Shown here: piece by piece, positions 1 through 8,699 of the stretch
How positions within the stretch are numbered: position 1 is the first letter of the stretch
Layout: each line of letters starts with the position of its first letter
Assembly: GCF_000212355.1 (NCBI RefSeq)
Contig: NC_015496.1
Location: 248,001-312,000, forward strand
DNA length: 64,000 bases
Origin: Dokdonia sp. 4H-3-7-5
GTDB lineage: Bacteria > Bacteroidota > Bacteroidia > Flavobacteriales > Flavobacteriaceae
Direction of reading: 5' to 3'
Program-made: the position numbers and the translations under genes
The notes under the pieces: generated by a model
What the model was told of the DNA's origin: nothing
The model's input: only the letters and a program-made list of their open reading frames with translations
Databases searched by the model: none

Positions 1-36
1 TACGGTCTAGAGATTGTAGAGCGTGTAGGGTATTAA
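1..36 (+). CDS. C-terminal end of a protein, possibly GTP cyclohydrolase II (RibA/RibBA)
   Basis: The window opens inside a reading frame whose last eleven codons read YGLEIVERVGY before TAA. GLEIVERV resembles the C-terminus of GTP cyclohydrolase II (riboflavin synthesis), so RibA or fused RibBA is the best guess. With only 11 residues visible the name is weak. That a gene ends here is supported by the intrinsic terminator 25 bases downstream. Confidence 0.45.
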   Translation, partial: YGLEIVERVGY

Positions 37-60
37 ACACTCATACATCATAAATTAAAA

Positions 61-90
61 AGCCATCTCATTATAAGATGGCTTTTTTTT
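61..90 (+). terminator. Rho-independent terminator of the upstream gene
   Basis: The stem AGCCATCT (61-68) pairs with AGATGGCT (75-82) around a 6-base loop and is followed by eight T. It closes the truncated gene at the window edge. Confidence 0.85.
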
Positions 91-100
91 TAAATCTAAA

Positions 101-120
101 TACGCTTTCGCGAAAGCTTA
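101..120. repeat. Dispersed palindrome, 19/20 match
   Basis: Matches TACGCTTTCGCGAAAGCGTA at 19 of 20 positions. It lies between the plus-strand terminator and the terminator of the SRP RNA gene. Confidence 0.85.
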
Positions 121-166
121 AAAAACAAAATCCCAAATTTCAATAGCTTATGAAATTTGGGATTCT
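121..166 (-). terminator. Terminator of the SRP RNA gene
   Basis: A 13-bp perfect stem (129-141 with 152-164). Read on the minus strand it is followed by a T-rich tract (TTTTGTTTTTT). It lies 44 bases beyond the 3' end of the SRP RNA and would end that transcript. Confidence 0.8.
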
Positions 167-209
167 TTATATATAGTGTCAAATTGCTTGACTTGTGCGC
201 ACAAAAAAT

Positions 210-303
210 GGCAAGCTACCTACATCACACCGCTACGACCATCTACCCTTGCTGCGTTCCCACCCTGGGGGATTCGACAGGAGCTGGTTGTGTAGGACTT
301 GCC
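210..303 (-). ncRNA. ffs: Signal recognition particle RNA, small bacterial type (4.5S-like)
   Basis: On the minus strand the tip hairpin reads CAGG-GTG-GGAA-CGC-AGCA. This is the conserved SRP helix 8: symmetric CAGG/AGCA loops below a GGAA tetraloop, which bind Ffh. The ends pair: GGCAAG (303-298) with CTTGCC (215-210), and CCTACA with TGTAGG inside them. Length is about 94 nt, usual for the small form that lacks the Alu domain. The RNA works with Ffh and FtsY to target membrane and secreted proteins. A promoter immediately upstream and a terminator downstream define the unit. It overlaps a TTG-initiated upstream extension of the next gene, which argues against that start. Confidence 0.9.
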
Positions 304-307
304 GCTG

Positions 308-337
308 CAAAGATATAGCTTCTTTGAGAAGTCGCAA
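308..337 (-). promoter_or_regulatory. Bacteroidetes-type promoter of the SRP RNA gene
   Basis: On the minus strand TTG (337-335) is followed after 19 bases by TATCTTTG (315-308), matching the Bacteroidetes -33 TTG / -7 TAnnTTTG consensus. Four bases later comes G303, the first base of the paired SRP RNA end, so the predicted start fits the RNA fold independently. Confidence 0.75.
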
Positions 338-388
338 GGTTTTTTTGCCCGATTTTTTGTTTTAAATTGCCTTAAAATTCAACATCAC

Positions 389-1450
389 ATGACAGCATAC
401 GCTAAGCACCTCATTCTATTACTTTTACCACTTCTTATCATAGGCTGTGGTGATAAAGGATCACTAGATGGAAACTTCACAATCGAGACTAGTGCCATTA
501 AAAGTTCTATAAAAAACGGTGGAAAGATTGCTATTTCGCTTAAAGCGAAAAAAAATATAACAATAGACTCTGTCGTTTATGATCTTGATGGAAAGCGCTT
601 GGGTAGTACTAATGGCACAGGTAAATACACCACTACGCTTACTTCGCCAAAATTAGGTGGCAGAACCTTAACCGCAACTATCTCTACTCCAGATGGAACG
701 ACAACTGCTACTCAAAAAATAAATATACTGCACACTAAAGCTCCTAAAGTATATGGTTATAAAATCATAAATAGATACCCACATCAAACAGATGCCTACA
801 CACAAGGACTAGAATTTGTAGGAGATACACTTTATGAAAGTAATGGCAGCTACGGAGAATCTACACTGCGCAAACTTGACTATAAAACTGGCGAAGTACT
901 TAAAGAAGTAAAGCTAGACAACTCTTATTTTGCAGAAGGCATGACGATCATAGGAGACAATATCTACCAACTCACATGGCAGAAAAATACAGGCTTTATT
1001 TACAACAAAGATACCTTTGAAAAAACAGGCACATTTGCTTACAATCAAAGTAAAGAAGGCTGGGGACTTACTAATGATAGAAACGTTATTTATAAGTCTG
1101 ACGGAACTAGTAAAATCTGGACGCTAGACCCTTCTAATCTTTCAGAGCAATCTTATATAGAGCCTACAGACAATTCTAAAGTAACGAGTAGACTTAATGA
1201 ACTTGAGTGGGTAAATGGCAAAATTTATGCAAATAATTATCAAGTGGATTTAATTTCAATTATAAATCCTATATCTGGAGCTATTGAAGGACTTATAGAT
1301 TTACGAGAACTTAAAAAAGAAGTACAATCAGGGCTTGACCCTGATAATGAAGTTCTCAATGGAATCGCTTATAAAGCAAATGAGGGTCGTCTTTTTGTTA
1401 CTGGAAAACACTGGAACACCTTATTTGAAATAGAGATTGTAGAAAAATAG
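389..1450 (+). CDS. Glutaminyl-peptide cyclotransferase, lipoprotein
   Basis: Converts N-terminal glutamine of peptides to pyroglutamate with release of ammonia (plant/bacterial beta-propeller QC family). The N-terminus is a lipoprotein signal ending LLIIGC with the lipidated Cys at about residue 20. An Ig-like stretch follows at about 30-110. The cyclotransferase propeller runs from about 120 to the end and starts YGYKIINRYPHQTDAYTQGL, with later blocks YESNGSYGES, LTWQ and GWGLTND. I chose ATG 389 because the frame can be extended upstream only to a TTG that lies inside the SRP RNA gene and because 389 gives a good signal. It acts in the periplasm or at the outer membrane. The family call is firm; the substrate is unknown. 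Confidence 0.85.
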   Translation: MTAYAKHLILLLLPLLIIGCGDKGSLDGNFTIETSAIKSSIKNGGKIAISLKAKKNITIDSVVYDLDGKRLGSTNGTGKYTTTLTSPKLGGRTLTATISTPDGTTTATQKINILHTKAPKVYGYKIINRYPHQTDAYTQGLEFVGDTLYESNGSYGESTLRKLDYKTGEVLKEVKLDNSYFAEGMTIIGDNIYQLTWQKNTGFIYNKDTFEKTGTFAYNQSKEGWGLTNDRNVIYKSDGTSKIWTLDPSNLSEQSYIEPTDNSKVTSRLNELEWVNGKIYANNYQVDLISIINPISGAIEGLIDLRELKKEVQSGLDPDNEVLNGIAYKANEGRLFVTGKHWNTLFEIEIVEK

Positions 1451-1541
1451 TCTGTTTACTCACCGTAACCGCGCGTTTACTCATTATGACTATTGGCAAG
1501 ATGCTTGATTAACTAGATTTACATCAGTTAATCAAGACATT

Positions 1542-2288
1542 ATGAAAAAGCCTATCGCCATTACAATCCCAAAGCCATGTCATGAAGACTGGACTAAAAT
1601 GACTCCTACCCAGCAAGGAAAACACTGCGCTGTATGTAGTAAAGAGGTCATTGATTTTACAGCACACACTACAACACAATTACGTGATCATATAGTGAGT
1701 GGAGATTCGATTTGTGGTCGTTTTAGAAAAGACCAGCTAGGTACACCCCTATCTTTATCGCATCATAAAGGCCGTAGTTTTGCGCAATATGCAGCTTCTT
1801 TGTTAGTGCCTATCGCTACACTTTCGGCTGGAGATGCGGCATCTCAAACCACAGAAGAGGTATTTATCACTGGAGACATAGCACCCGTTGAATTACCAAT
1901 TAATGCATATGATAGTTCAGGAATTGGTTCGCTTTCGCGAAAGCATAAAACTCCACAAAAACTAGTAACCATAAAAGGCACTGTTACTGATATGGTTGGC
2001 CCGCTTCCTGGAGTGAACATAACCGTTCATGGAACTTCAAGAGCTTATCAAACAGATTTTGAAGGAAATTATAGTCTCAAAGTGTATCCTGGAGAAACGA
2101 TTAAGTATAGCTTCTTAGGTTACGAACCACATACAATACTCGTAGGCTCACAACTTGAAATAAATGTGAATTTTAAAGATGAGGATCAAAACATTCTTTT
2201 AGGAGAAGTTCTCATACTCGATTACAAACAAATTAAGAAAGAAGAGAGAAGAGAAAAAAGGCGTCTCAAGAAAGAAAAAGGACACTAA
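1542..2288 (+). CDS. CarboxypepD-regulatory-like protein with N-terminal Cys motif
   Basis: 248 aa. The N-terminus carries a block seen in many short Bacteroidetes proteins, CxxDW-KMTP-GKHCAVCxK (CHEDW at about 14, CAVCSK at about 29-34), which may bind a metal. A possible membrane segment lies at about residues 80-100. A carboxypeptidase regulatory-like domain follows at about 140-210 (VTIKGTVTDMVGPLPGVNIT, FEGNYSLKV). The C-terminus is strongly basic (EERREKRRLKKEK). A dispersed palindrome sits in frame just before the domain and encodes SLSRKH. The function is unknown; the domain usually marks surface or TonB-linked proteins. Confidence 0.75.
   Translation: MKKPIAITIPKPCHEDWTKMTPTQQGKHCAVCSKEVIDFTAHTTTQLRDHIVSGDSICGRFRKDQLGTPLSLSHHKGRSFAQYAASLLVPIATLSAGDAASQTTEEVFITGDIAPVELPINAYDSSGIGSLSRKHKTPQKLVTIKGTVTDMVGPLPGVNITVHGTSRAYQTDFEGNYSLKVYPGETIKYSFLGYEPHTILVGSQLEINVNFKDEDQNILLGEVLILDYKQIKKEERREKRRLKKEKGH
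1928..1947. repeat. Dispersed palindrome inside a CDS, 18/20 match
   Basis: In frame within the CarboxypepD-like gene and read as (S)LSRK(H). It lies in a linker just ahead of the regulatory-like domain. Confidence 0.85.
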
Positions 2289-2333
2289 AAACACTACACT
2301 TAATGCTTTATATTTGTTACAAACTACATTCAC

Positions 2334-3890
2334 ATGCGCAGTATATACCTACTCATCGTCCTTGCTGGAATTATAACCTTTAGCTCTTGTCGTAATGATT
2401 TTGAAACGACAGCAAGCACGGGTAATCTTGAGTTCTCTAGAGATACTATTTTTTTAGATACTGTTTTTACAAACATAGGGTCGAGCACCTATAATCTTAA
2501 AGTATATAACCGCAGTGACGAGGATATTTCAATTCCTAGTGTGCGCTTAGGACTAGGTGAATCTTCAAACTATAGACTCAACGTAGATGGAGTGCCTGGT
2601 AGAACTTTTGAAAATGTAGAGATTCTTGCAAATGATAGCATCTTTGTTTTTGTAGAAACTACGCTGGATATAAATAGTGTAGGCGATGGCTCTAATGAGT
2701 TTTTATATACAGATATTATCGAGTTTAATAGCACAGGAACAACGCAACAAGTAGATCTTGTAACCTTGGTTAAAGATGCTATATTTCTTTTTCCAGAACG
2801 TGATGGAGCTACTGGAATAGTAGAAACACTTACGGTAAATAATGTAGAAACTTCACTAGAAGGACGCTATCTCATGGATGATGAGCTTACTTTTACAAAT
2901 GATAAGCCGTATGTAATTTATGGATATATGGCTGTAGGAGATCCTAATGGAATTGACGCTAAAACGCTCAACATAGAAGCTGGCGCACGCATTCACTTCC
3001 ATGCAGATAGCGGCTTACTCATTGCAGATAATGCATCGCTACAAGTAAACGGATTATTAAGCACAGATAGCGTACTTCTTGAAAATGAAGTGATTTTTGA
3101 AAGCGATAGACTTGAGACTGTTTTTTCTAATGTTCCAGGACAGTGGGGAACTATATTACTTACGGATGGAAGTATTAATAACAGCATCAATCATGCGACT
3201 ATTAAAAATGCCACGGTAGGAATTCTTAATGAATCTAGCGCTAACAACTCAGCTACCCCAGGTTTGACACTTAGCAACACTCAGATTTACAATGCATCTG
3301 CTGTGGGGTTACTCAATAGATTTTCGGCAGTGGAAGCTTCTAATACTGTGATTAATAACTGTGGCCAGTTTGCTATGCTTATACAATTAGGCGGTAGCTA
3401 CAATTTCACGCATAGCACCTTTGCGAATTACTGGACGCAGAGTTTCAGAAATACACCCGCAGTATTTATAGACAATACCCTTCTAAGTGGAGACACTCTT
3501 TTAGTAGGCGAACTTGCTCAAGCTAATTTTACAAATTGTATTATATACGGTAATCAGGATGAGGAGCTAGGTTTTAATAAAGATGACAGCGCTCCGTTTA
3601 ACTTCAAGTTTACAAATACTCAGATTCGTTTTGATGATGATTTTGGAGATTTTAATGAAAATCCGTTATTTGATTTTACAAACGTAAGTTTCTATCAAGA
3701 CATTATAAGAGGTGGAGATCCAGATTTCTTTGAGCCAACAGAAAACATGCTCCAAATAGGAGAAAACACAGCAAGCAACGGCCTCGGACTTCAAAGTGCT
3801 TCAAACCAATTCCCGTTAGATATTATAGGCACGAGCCGCACAAGTAATTCAGACTTTGGGGCGTATGAAAGTGTTGTGTTTCCTGAATAA
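2334..3890 (+). CDS. Secreted lipoprotein with right-handed beta-helix-like region
   Basis: 518 aa. The lipoprotein signal is MRSIYLLIVLAGIITFSSC, with Cys at about 19. A beta-sandwich-like N-terminal half (about 25-150: FSRDTIFLDTVFTNIGSS) resembles DUF1573/Ig-like regions that start many flavobacterial lipoproteins. Residues about 200-450 have repeating short strands (GARIHFHADSGLLIADNASL, INHATIKNATVGI, TPGLTLSNTQIYNASAVGLL) typical of parallel beta-helix proteins. The M23 peptidase gene begins 17 bases after its stop and may be co-transcribed. Surface binding or a scaffold role is an inference; no catalytic residues were recognised. Confidence 0.75.
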   Translation: MRSIYLLIVLAGIITFSSCRNDFETTASTGNLEFSRDTIFLDTVFTNIGSSTYNLKVYNRSDEDISIPSVRLGLGESSNYRLNVDGVPGRTFENVEILANDSIFVFVETTLDINSVGDGSNEFLYTDIIEFNSTGTTQQVDLVTLVKDAIFLFPERDGATGIVETLTVNNVETSLEGRYLMDDELTFTNDKPYVIYGYMAVGDPNGIDAKTLNIEAGARIHFHADSGLLIADNASLQVNGLLSTDSVLLENEVIFESDRLETVFSNVPGQWGTILLTDGSINNSINHATIKNATVGILNESSANNSATPGLTLSNTQIYNASAVGLLNRFSAVEASNTVINNCGQFAMLIQLGGSYNFTHSTFANYWTQSFRNTPAVFIDNTLLSGDTLLVGELAQANFTNCIIYGNQDEELGFNKDDSAPFNFKFTNTQIRFDDDFGDFNENPLFDFTNVSFYQDIIRGGDPDFFEPTENMLQIGENTASNGLGLQSASNQFPLDIIGTSRTSNSDFGAYESVVFPE

Positions 3891-3907
3891 TCTTAAAAGA
3901 TCAAATA

Positions 3908-4732
3908 ATGAAAAGAACAACTTTATTACTTGCCCTAATTTGCGCAGTCATGTCTACATCTGCTCAAAGTGAACAGTTTGATATAAAAGCTTATGGAGAA
4001 TTCATAGCAAATGGATATGACTTTTTTGTAGATAATAATGAACCATACCCGATAAGCATCAAAATAAATTTTGACCTTACTAATTTAAAAAGTAAAGATA
4101 AAAACGGTACTGTTTATGTTATTCCAGCTCACTCAAAAAGACAGCTCACTAATTCACTAGCCATAATAAATAAAGTAAAAGCCTATAAATACTCTTACAA
4201 AACCTTTTTTAATAAAGGTAATCACCATAAAACGTTATATGATGAAAATCACATATATGACCTACCATTTAAAAAAGGTGAGGAGTATCTTTTATTTCAA
4301 GGTTACAATGGGAAGCAAACGCATCAAAATGAGAATTCATTAGACTTTAGCATGCCCATGGGGACGTCTATCACTGCGGCGAGAGGAGGCATTGTTACTA
4401 CGGTCATAGTAAATAACAATAAAACGTGTTTTAAGCCAGAATGCAAACAGTTCAATAACAAAATAACCATCTATCACGATGATGGCACATTTGCAGATTA
4501 TGCACACCTAAAATTTAAAGGATCTACTCTCAAGAAAGGCACTGTAGTAAAACAAGGAGAATTAATAGGATACAGTGGTAATGTAGGCTATAGCGATGGA
4601 CCACATCTACACTTTGTAGTTTATAGGCAAGAGATACAAGATAGACATACCATCAAAACTAAATTTAAAATTGATTCAGGTGACACAGTGCAATTTCTAA
4701 AAGAAAAAGAAAATTATAAGAAAGGTTATTAA
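3908..4732 (+). CDS. M23-family zinc metallopeptidase, secreted
   Basis: 274 aa with a signal peptide of about 19 residues (cleavage after STSA). The C-terminal half is an M23/LytM endopeptidase domain: H-x7-D metal site (HQNENSLDF at about 138), SMPMGTSITAARGGIV, YHDDGTFADYAHL, and the HxH site GPHLHFVVY at about 228-236. All expected zinc ligands are present, so it is probably active, cutting peptidoglycan cross-bridges or acting as a cell-wall regulator in the periplasm. The N-terminal part (about 20-110) is unrecognised. It follows the beta-helix lipoprotein by 17 bases and converges on the DUF5686 gene. Confidence 0.85.
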   Translation: MKRTTLLLALICAVMSTSAQSEQFDIKAYGEFIANGYDFFVDNNEPYPISIKINFDLTNLKSKDKNGTVYVIPAHSKRQLTNSLAIINKVKAYKYSYKTFFNKGNHHKTLYDENHIYDLPFKKGEEYLLFQGYNGKQTHQNENSLDFSMPMGTSITAARGGIVTTVIVNNNKTCFKPECKQFNNKITIYHDDGTFADYAHLKFKGSTLKKGTVVKQGELIGYSGNVGYSDGPHLHFVVYRQEIQDRHTIKTKFKIDSGDTVQFLKEKENYKKGY

Positions 4733-4739
4733 AAGAATT

Positions 4740-7217
4740 TTACAAGCTCAACCCTATCAGAAACGCACCATCATTACCTCCTAGCGCTCCTTGACCATAC
4801 ACATAGTCAAAACGCAATAGCCTAAATTTACCCCAACCTACATTTCCTATTCCTACGGTGAACTCTCTGTAGAATGGACTTTCATTTGTGCTAAGTACGT
4901 GAGCTCCTGCTATAAGATTGAAGTTTAGTTTATTTACAAGTGGAATCTTCCCTAGTATCCACCCTTTAAAATTATGCTCGGCATGTCCTTCTACATACCC
5001 TTGGTTTGTACTACGTTCATAATAAGGTAAGACATTAAATCGATTGAGGCGTGATGGCTCAAAAAAGAGCGAGCGATTACCATTAAAATGCTGTCTATCT
5101 ATAAAGCTCACACCTTTTGCGGTGCCTAAGAAGGTCCCAGCGCGCACATCATAAGACATTCTACCCTTATTACTCACATTAAACTCTTGTTGAGCGACAA
5201 CGCGTAGTTGGTCAAAGTTATAATCTGCTATAGAAGCTCCAAAACCTTTTTCATACACTAAGGTAAGTGATGGATATTTTTCTGAGGTAACATTAAATTT
5301 CCCGCTAGGATAACTGTAGTATTTCTGACCAAAATTTGCCGTGGCACTTATAAACAACTTCCCTAAAGAGTGCGCTTCAAAAGCTCCATTCTCAGTATCA
5401 AAAGAATTGAGCGGATTATTACTAGTATACTCACGATCCTCTTTTGGGAAGAATGTTTGGTCTGTAGTGTTGAAAACAGGATTACGCTGCTCGTAAGCAA
5501 TAATGGCGTTTGCTCGCAAGCCATTCACTATTTCTTGTCCATAGTATAGTTGTGCAAATTCCTTTTCGTAATATTTTGCAAAGTTCTTTTCCTGAGTTAA
5601 TGTGAGATATGAATTTATAATAGGGCGTATAGGGTCTGCATTATTCACTTGTAAAATATCAACTCCTCCCGTAGCACTTATAGTGGCTCTATTAGTACGA
5701 TTAAAACGTCTAGTAAATCCTAATGTATAACGCAAACGATCTTCTGAAAATCCATAGTTCGCTTTCGCGAAAGCGGAAAGAGATTTACTATAATCTTCAT
5801 CACTCCAACTAGAATAAGTTGCCTGCATGGTTCCGTTCCAACCTTGAACAGTATTAAACTGAATATTCTGGATAGGTGGCGTGATTCCAAATCGCCATTT
5901 ATTATAAGTATCTGTATAAGAATATCCAAAGATGGGTGAAGTAATCTTAAATCGATTGCCTCGGTCATCTATAGAATCTAGATACTTCTTTGATTTTCTT
6001 ATAACCTGTATGCTATCTTTCTTTACATAATCATTTATTTCAAGTGACGTTAAAGGCACGGGACGACTGCGCTCCCAGAACACACTATCTTTTTTATTTG
6101 CCTGATCTGCAAAAGACAAAATCTCTGCCGAAAAAGAGCCCTTCGTAAACTGAGGAGCAAACTCATAATCAGAATAAGCTGCTGTAAATCTACCATCACC
6201 TTTAAGTCCTAAAAAACCAAAGCTAAAGTCTATGACTTGTGATATTTTTACCCACTGACTAAGTGAGGATTCATATTTAAAATTCTGCTTAAAGTTGAGA
6301 TTTTCAATAAATGGCACTTGAATCGCACTACCATCCGTTTGTAAATCTACGCCATAAAGTTGCCATGAATCTTCTACAATATAGATGGTTCCAGTAAATA
6401 CCCGGTCGTTTTCTCTACGTGGTGTTACCGTTATTTTATTGATGAGTTGGTCGTTTTCAAAAAACGTTCCTTCAAGATTATACTTGTAGTAAGAGAATGC
6501 ATTACTAGCGATAGGAGAAATGATCTGCGTATTGAGATCTAGGGTATTTTCATAAAAAGAGAAGTTTGCATCGCTCGCAGTATTAAAGCTAAAACCGTTA
6601 TCATCTCCACTTACTTTACTCGCTACAATTACCTCGCTAAAATTATCTGGACGCTGATATTTAATATTTGAAATAGTCTCACTTAAATATATTATACCTG
6701 TTCGTGTAGAGTCCAGACCACCGCCTAAATCTCCTACTTCTTGCCCTAAAATTTTATCTGGTGCATCTTTTACCTGCCACAGACCTCTAGAGTAAAAGGA
6801 GGCCGTATACGCTCCTATCTTCTGTAAATTCTTTTTTCTTGAGGCTACTGCTCCTTGTATAATGCGATCTGCGGGATTTATACCACCTTGCACGATTACT
6901 TCATCTAGGGATGTAGAAGATTCTTCCATTACAACAGAAACTGTCATTTCTTCAGAATTTACCTCCACTTCCTTTATAACCGTTGCATAGCCTAGAAACT
7001 GAAAGCTGACATTTAATGTTTCTCCTTGATCTATTACCAGTAATTCTAGAGCGTATTGCCCATCACCATTTGTGGTAGTACCTCGGTTAGTATTTTCTAT
7101 AAACACATTTACAAATGGAAGCGCCTCACCTTCTTTACTTACTACAGTACCTGTAATCTGTGCAGCTGTAACAAAGTAAAAGAGTAGTATAATAACTAAT
7201 GTAAAGTATGTGCGCAT
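4740..7217 (-). CDS. DUF5686 outer-membrane protein with CarboxypepD-regulatory-like domain
   Basis: 825 aa. The signal peptide ends near TAAQ (about 19). A carboxypeptidase regulatory-like domain follows at about 20-95 (ITGTVVSKEGEALPFVNVFI, GQYALELL), then a TonB-box-like SLDEVIVQGG at about 103. The remainder matches the DUF5686 family: a soluble part, then alternating strands ending in FDYVYGQG..GLSL as in an outer-membrane barrel. Length is normal for the family. The gene start lies 24 bases from the end of the next CarboxypepD gene, so the two probably form one transcript. A palindrome copy lies in frame (SAFAKANYG). The transported or bound substrate is unknown. Confidence 0.8.
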   Translation of the reverse strand: MRTYFTLVIILLFYFVTAAQITGTVVSKEGEALPFVNVFIENTNRGTTTNGDGQYALELLVIDQGETLNVSFQFLGYATVIKEVEVNSEEMTVSVVMEESSTSLDEVIVQGGINPADRIIQGAVASRKKNLQKIGAYTASFYSRGLWQVKDAPDKILGQEVGDLGGGLDSTRTGIIYLSETISNIKYQRPDNFSEVIVASKVSGDDNGFSFNTASDANFSFYENTLDLNTQIISPIASNAFSYYKYNLEGTFFENDQLINKITVTPRRENDRVFTGTIYIVEDSWQLYGVDLQTDGSAIQVPFIENLNFKQNFKYESSLSQWVKISQVIDFSFGFLGLKGDGRFTAAYSDYEFAPQFTKGSFSAEILSFADQANKKDSVFWERSRPVPLTSLEINDYVKKDSIQVIRKSKKYLDSIDDRGNRFKITSPIFGYSYTDTYNKWRFGITPPIQNIQFNTVQGWNGTMQATYSSWSDEDYSKSLSAFAKANYGFSEDRLRYTLGFTRRFNRTNRATISATGGVDILQVNNADPIRPIINSYLTLTQEKNFAKYYEKEFAQLYYGQEIVNGLRANAIIAYEQRNPVFNTTDQTFFPKEDREYTSNNPLNSFDTENGAFEAHSLGKLFISATANFGQKYYSYPSGKFNVTSEKYPSLTLVYEKGFGASIADYNFDQLRVVAQQEFNVSNKGRMSYDVRAGTFLGTAKGVSFIDRQHFNGNRSLFFEPSRLNRFNVLPYYERSTNQGYVEGHAEHNFKGWILGKIPLVNKLNFNLIAGAHVLSTNESPFYREFTVGIGNVGWGKFRLLRFDYVYGQGALGGNDGAFLIGLSL
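5758..5777. repeat. Dispersed palindrome inside a CDS, 18/20 match
   Basis: Within the barrel part of the DUF5686 gene; on the coding (minus) strand it reads SAFAKA. Confidence 0.85.
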
Positions 7218-7241
7218 GTAATTGTCTTAGAAAATGAAAAA

Positions 7242-7976
7242 TTATGAATTACTAAAGATAAGATACTGAGCACAAAGCCATATACGAATCTGGTCTTCAT
7301 TATCTTTCTTAAGTAATGCTGTGATGTTTGGGTGGTCCACCAGCTCGTTAAAAAATCGCTTAACCTCGGTATCGTCTATCTCAAACCTATCTTTTACAAA
7401 ATAGGCATGATATTCATATAGACTTTCATAAACGGCGATTTTCTTATCTATTTCTACATAACGTTTAAGCCTTTTAGTACGGCCAGTAATAGCATTAATT
7501 ATAGGGTCTACTTGTAGACTGCCACCTAATAAACTAAGTAGATGAATAGGTTTAAAATCTCCTGCTGTATGTAACCTACGTTCATTTGCAGTTGGAATTT
7601 TTTGTTCTCCCTGTATAATACCTACGCTCTGTACTGTTATATCTGGCTGTTCTTTTATAATCACTTCATCTAGCTCATTTCTTTGTACTTCTAATGAAAT
7701 AGATAACAAAGGTTCATTTGCAAGCTGCTTGTGTATGATAACAAATTTCTCTTTGGCCGAAACATGGGATACAAGTAATACATCACCCACATCTACTTGT
7801 AGCCAGAATATTCCGTTATTATCTGTAGTGGTACTCCCCTGTGAGTTGAGATTAGTCACGTGAGCAGACTCTAGAATTTTATCTTCAAGAGTAACCTGTC
7901 CTTGCATAGACATAGGAAACTGTGCAACAACTTGGAAGGTGATAAATAATAAAAGTAGAAGTAATCTTAAACGCAT
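7242..7976 (-). CDS. Secreted CarboxypepD-regulatory-like protein
   Basis: 244 aa with a signal peptide (MRLRLLLLLLFITFQVVAQ). A carboxypeptidase regulatory-like domain covers about 25-105 (QGQVTLEDKILESAHVTNLN, GIFWLQVDVGD) and ends with the TonB-box-like ELDEVIIKEQ. The C-terminal 130 residues are helical and unrecognised. It sits immediately upstream of the DUF5686 gene on the same strand. The shared domain order suggests the two act together at the outer membrane; no enzyme motif is visible. Confidence 0.75.
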   Translation of the reverse strand: MRLRLLLLLLFITFQVVAQFPMSMQGQVTLEDKILESAHVTNLNSQGSTTTDNNGIFWLQVDVGDVLLVSHVSAKEKFVIIHKQLANEPLLSISLEVQRNELDEVIIKEQPDITVQSVGIIQGEQKIPTANERRLHTAGDFKPIHLLSLLGGSLQVDPIINAITGRTKRLKRYVEIDKKIAVYESLYEYHAYFVKDRFEIDDTEVKRFFNELVDHPNITALLKKDNEDQIRIWLCAQYLIFSNS

Positions 7977-8054
7977 AGAGAATAGTACTCTATAAAAGAC
8001 GTTATAAAATTATAAATAGTTGCCTAACATAATGTTAAACTGAGAAAATGAGTT

Positions 8055-8516
8055 TTAATTATTAAAAGACTTCTTGATGCGATCTAAGTTTTTCTTGTTA
8101 TCTCGATCTTTTATAGTTTCTCGTTTGTCGTAGGTTTTCTTTCCTTTTGCAAGTGCAATTTCAAGCTTTGCAAATCCTTTCTCGTTTGTAAATAAACGTA
8201 GTGGTACAATAGTAAGACCTGATTTATTTACCTCACGTTCCCATTTTTTGAGTTCGCGTTTATTAAGTAATAACTTACGTTGATTTTTAGGCTGGTGATT
8301 AAAATAGGTAGCATGAGAATATTCTTGCACCGTCATATTAATCACAAACATTTCTCCATGATCATTAAACTCACAAAAACTCTCTGCGATGGAGGCTTTA
8401 CCTTCTCGTATTGCTTTAATCTCTGTACCCGCAAGTACGATTCCAGCAACGAGCTTATCGAGTAATTCATACTCAAAGCGCGCCCTTCTATTCTTTATGT
8501 TAACCGTATTTGACAT
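8055..8516 (-). CDS. smpB: SsrA-binding protein SmpB
   Basis: 153 aa. SmpB binds tmRNA and delivers it to stalled ribosomes for trans-translation. Family blocks are clear: NIKNRRARFEYELLDKLVAG, GTEIKAIREGKASIAESF, GEMFVINMTVQEYS, the LLLNKRELKKWE block, GLTIVPLRLF and the C-terminal basic tail KGKKTYDKRETIKDRD. Length is normal. A TACATTTG (-7-like) box lies only five bases before the ATG, so the mRNA may be nearly leaderless. The tmRNA gene itself is not in this window. Confidence 0.95.
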   Translation of the reverse strand: MSNTVNIKNRRARFEYELLDKLVAGIVLAGTEIKAIREGKASIAESFCEFNDHGEMFVINMTVQEYSHATYFNHQPKNQRKLLLNKRELKKWEREVNKSGLTIVPLRLFTNEKGFAKLEIALAKGKKTYDKRETIKDRDNKKNLDRIKKSFNN

Positions 8517-8622
8517 TATAACAAATGTACAAAGTTGAAAAGAAATCTAACCTGAAATTAATCTTCAAATCAAAAAAATCATCTCTTGACTCCTAGTCTT
8601 ATTTTTAACAACAAAGAGATTG

Positions 8623-8630
8623 TATTTTTG
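8623..8630 (+). promoter_or_regulatory. Candidate -7 box for the DUF6503 gene
   Basis: TATTTTTG fits TAnnTTTG and lies 69 bases before the start at 8700. No TTG is present at the expected distance, so only half of the consensus is met. Confidence 0.35.
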
Positions 8631-8699
8631 TAGCCTTAACACAAGCCATTGTAAGAAGTAATTATTTCTAACGACCACACCACTCAGAAAACCCTTTAT

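Noticed and set aside
299-388. Upstream extension of the glutaminyl cyclotransferase gene from a TTG at 299
   Set aside because: It overlaps the SRP RNA gene and its promoter; ATG 389 gives a proper lipoprotein signal.
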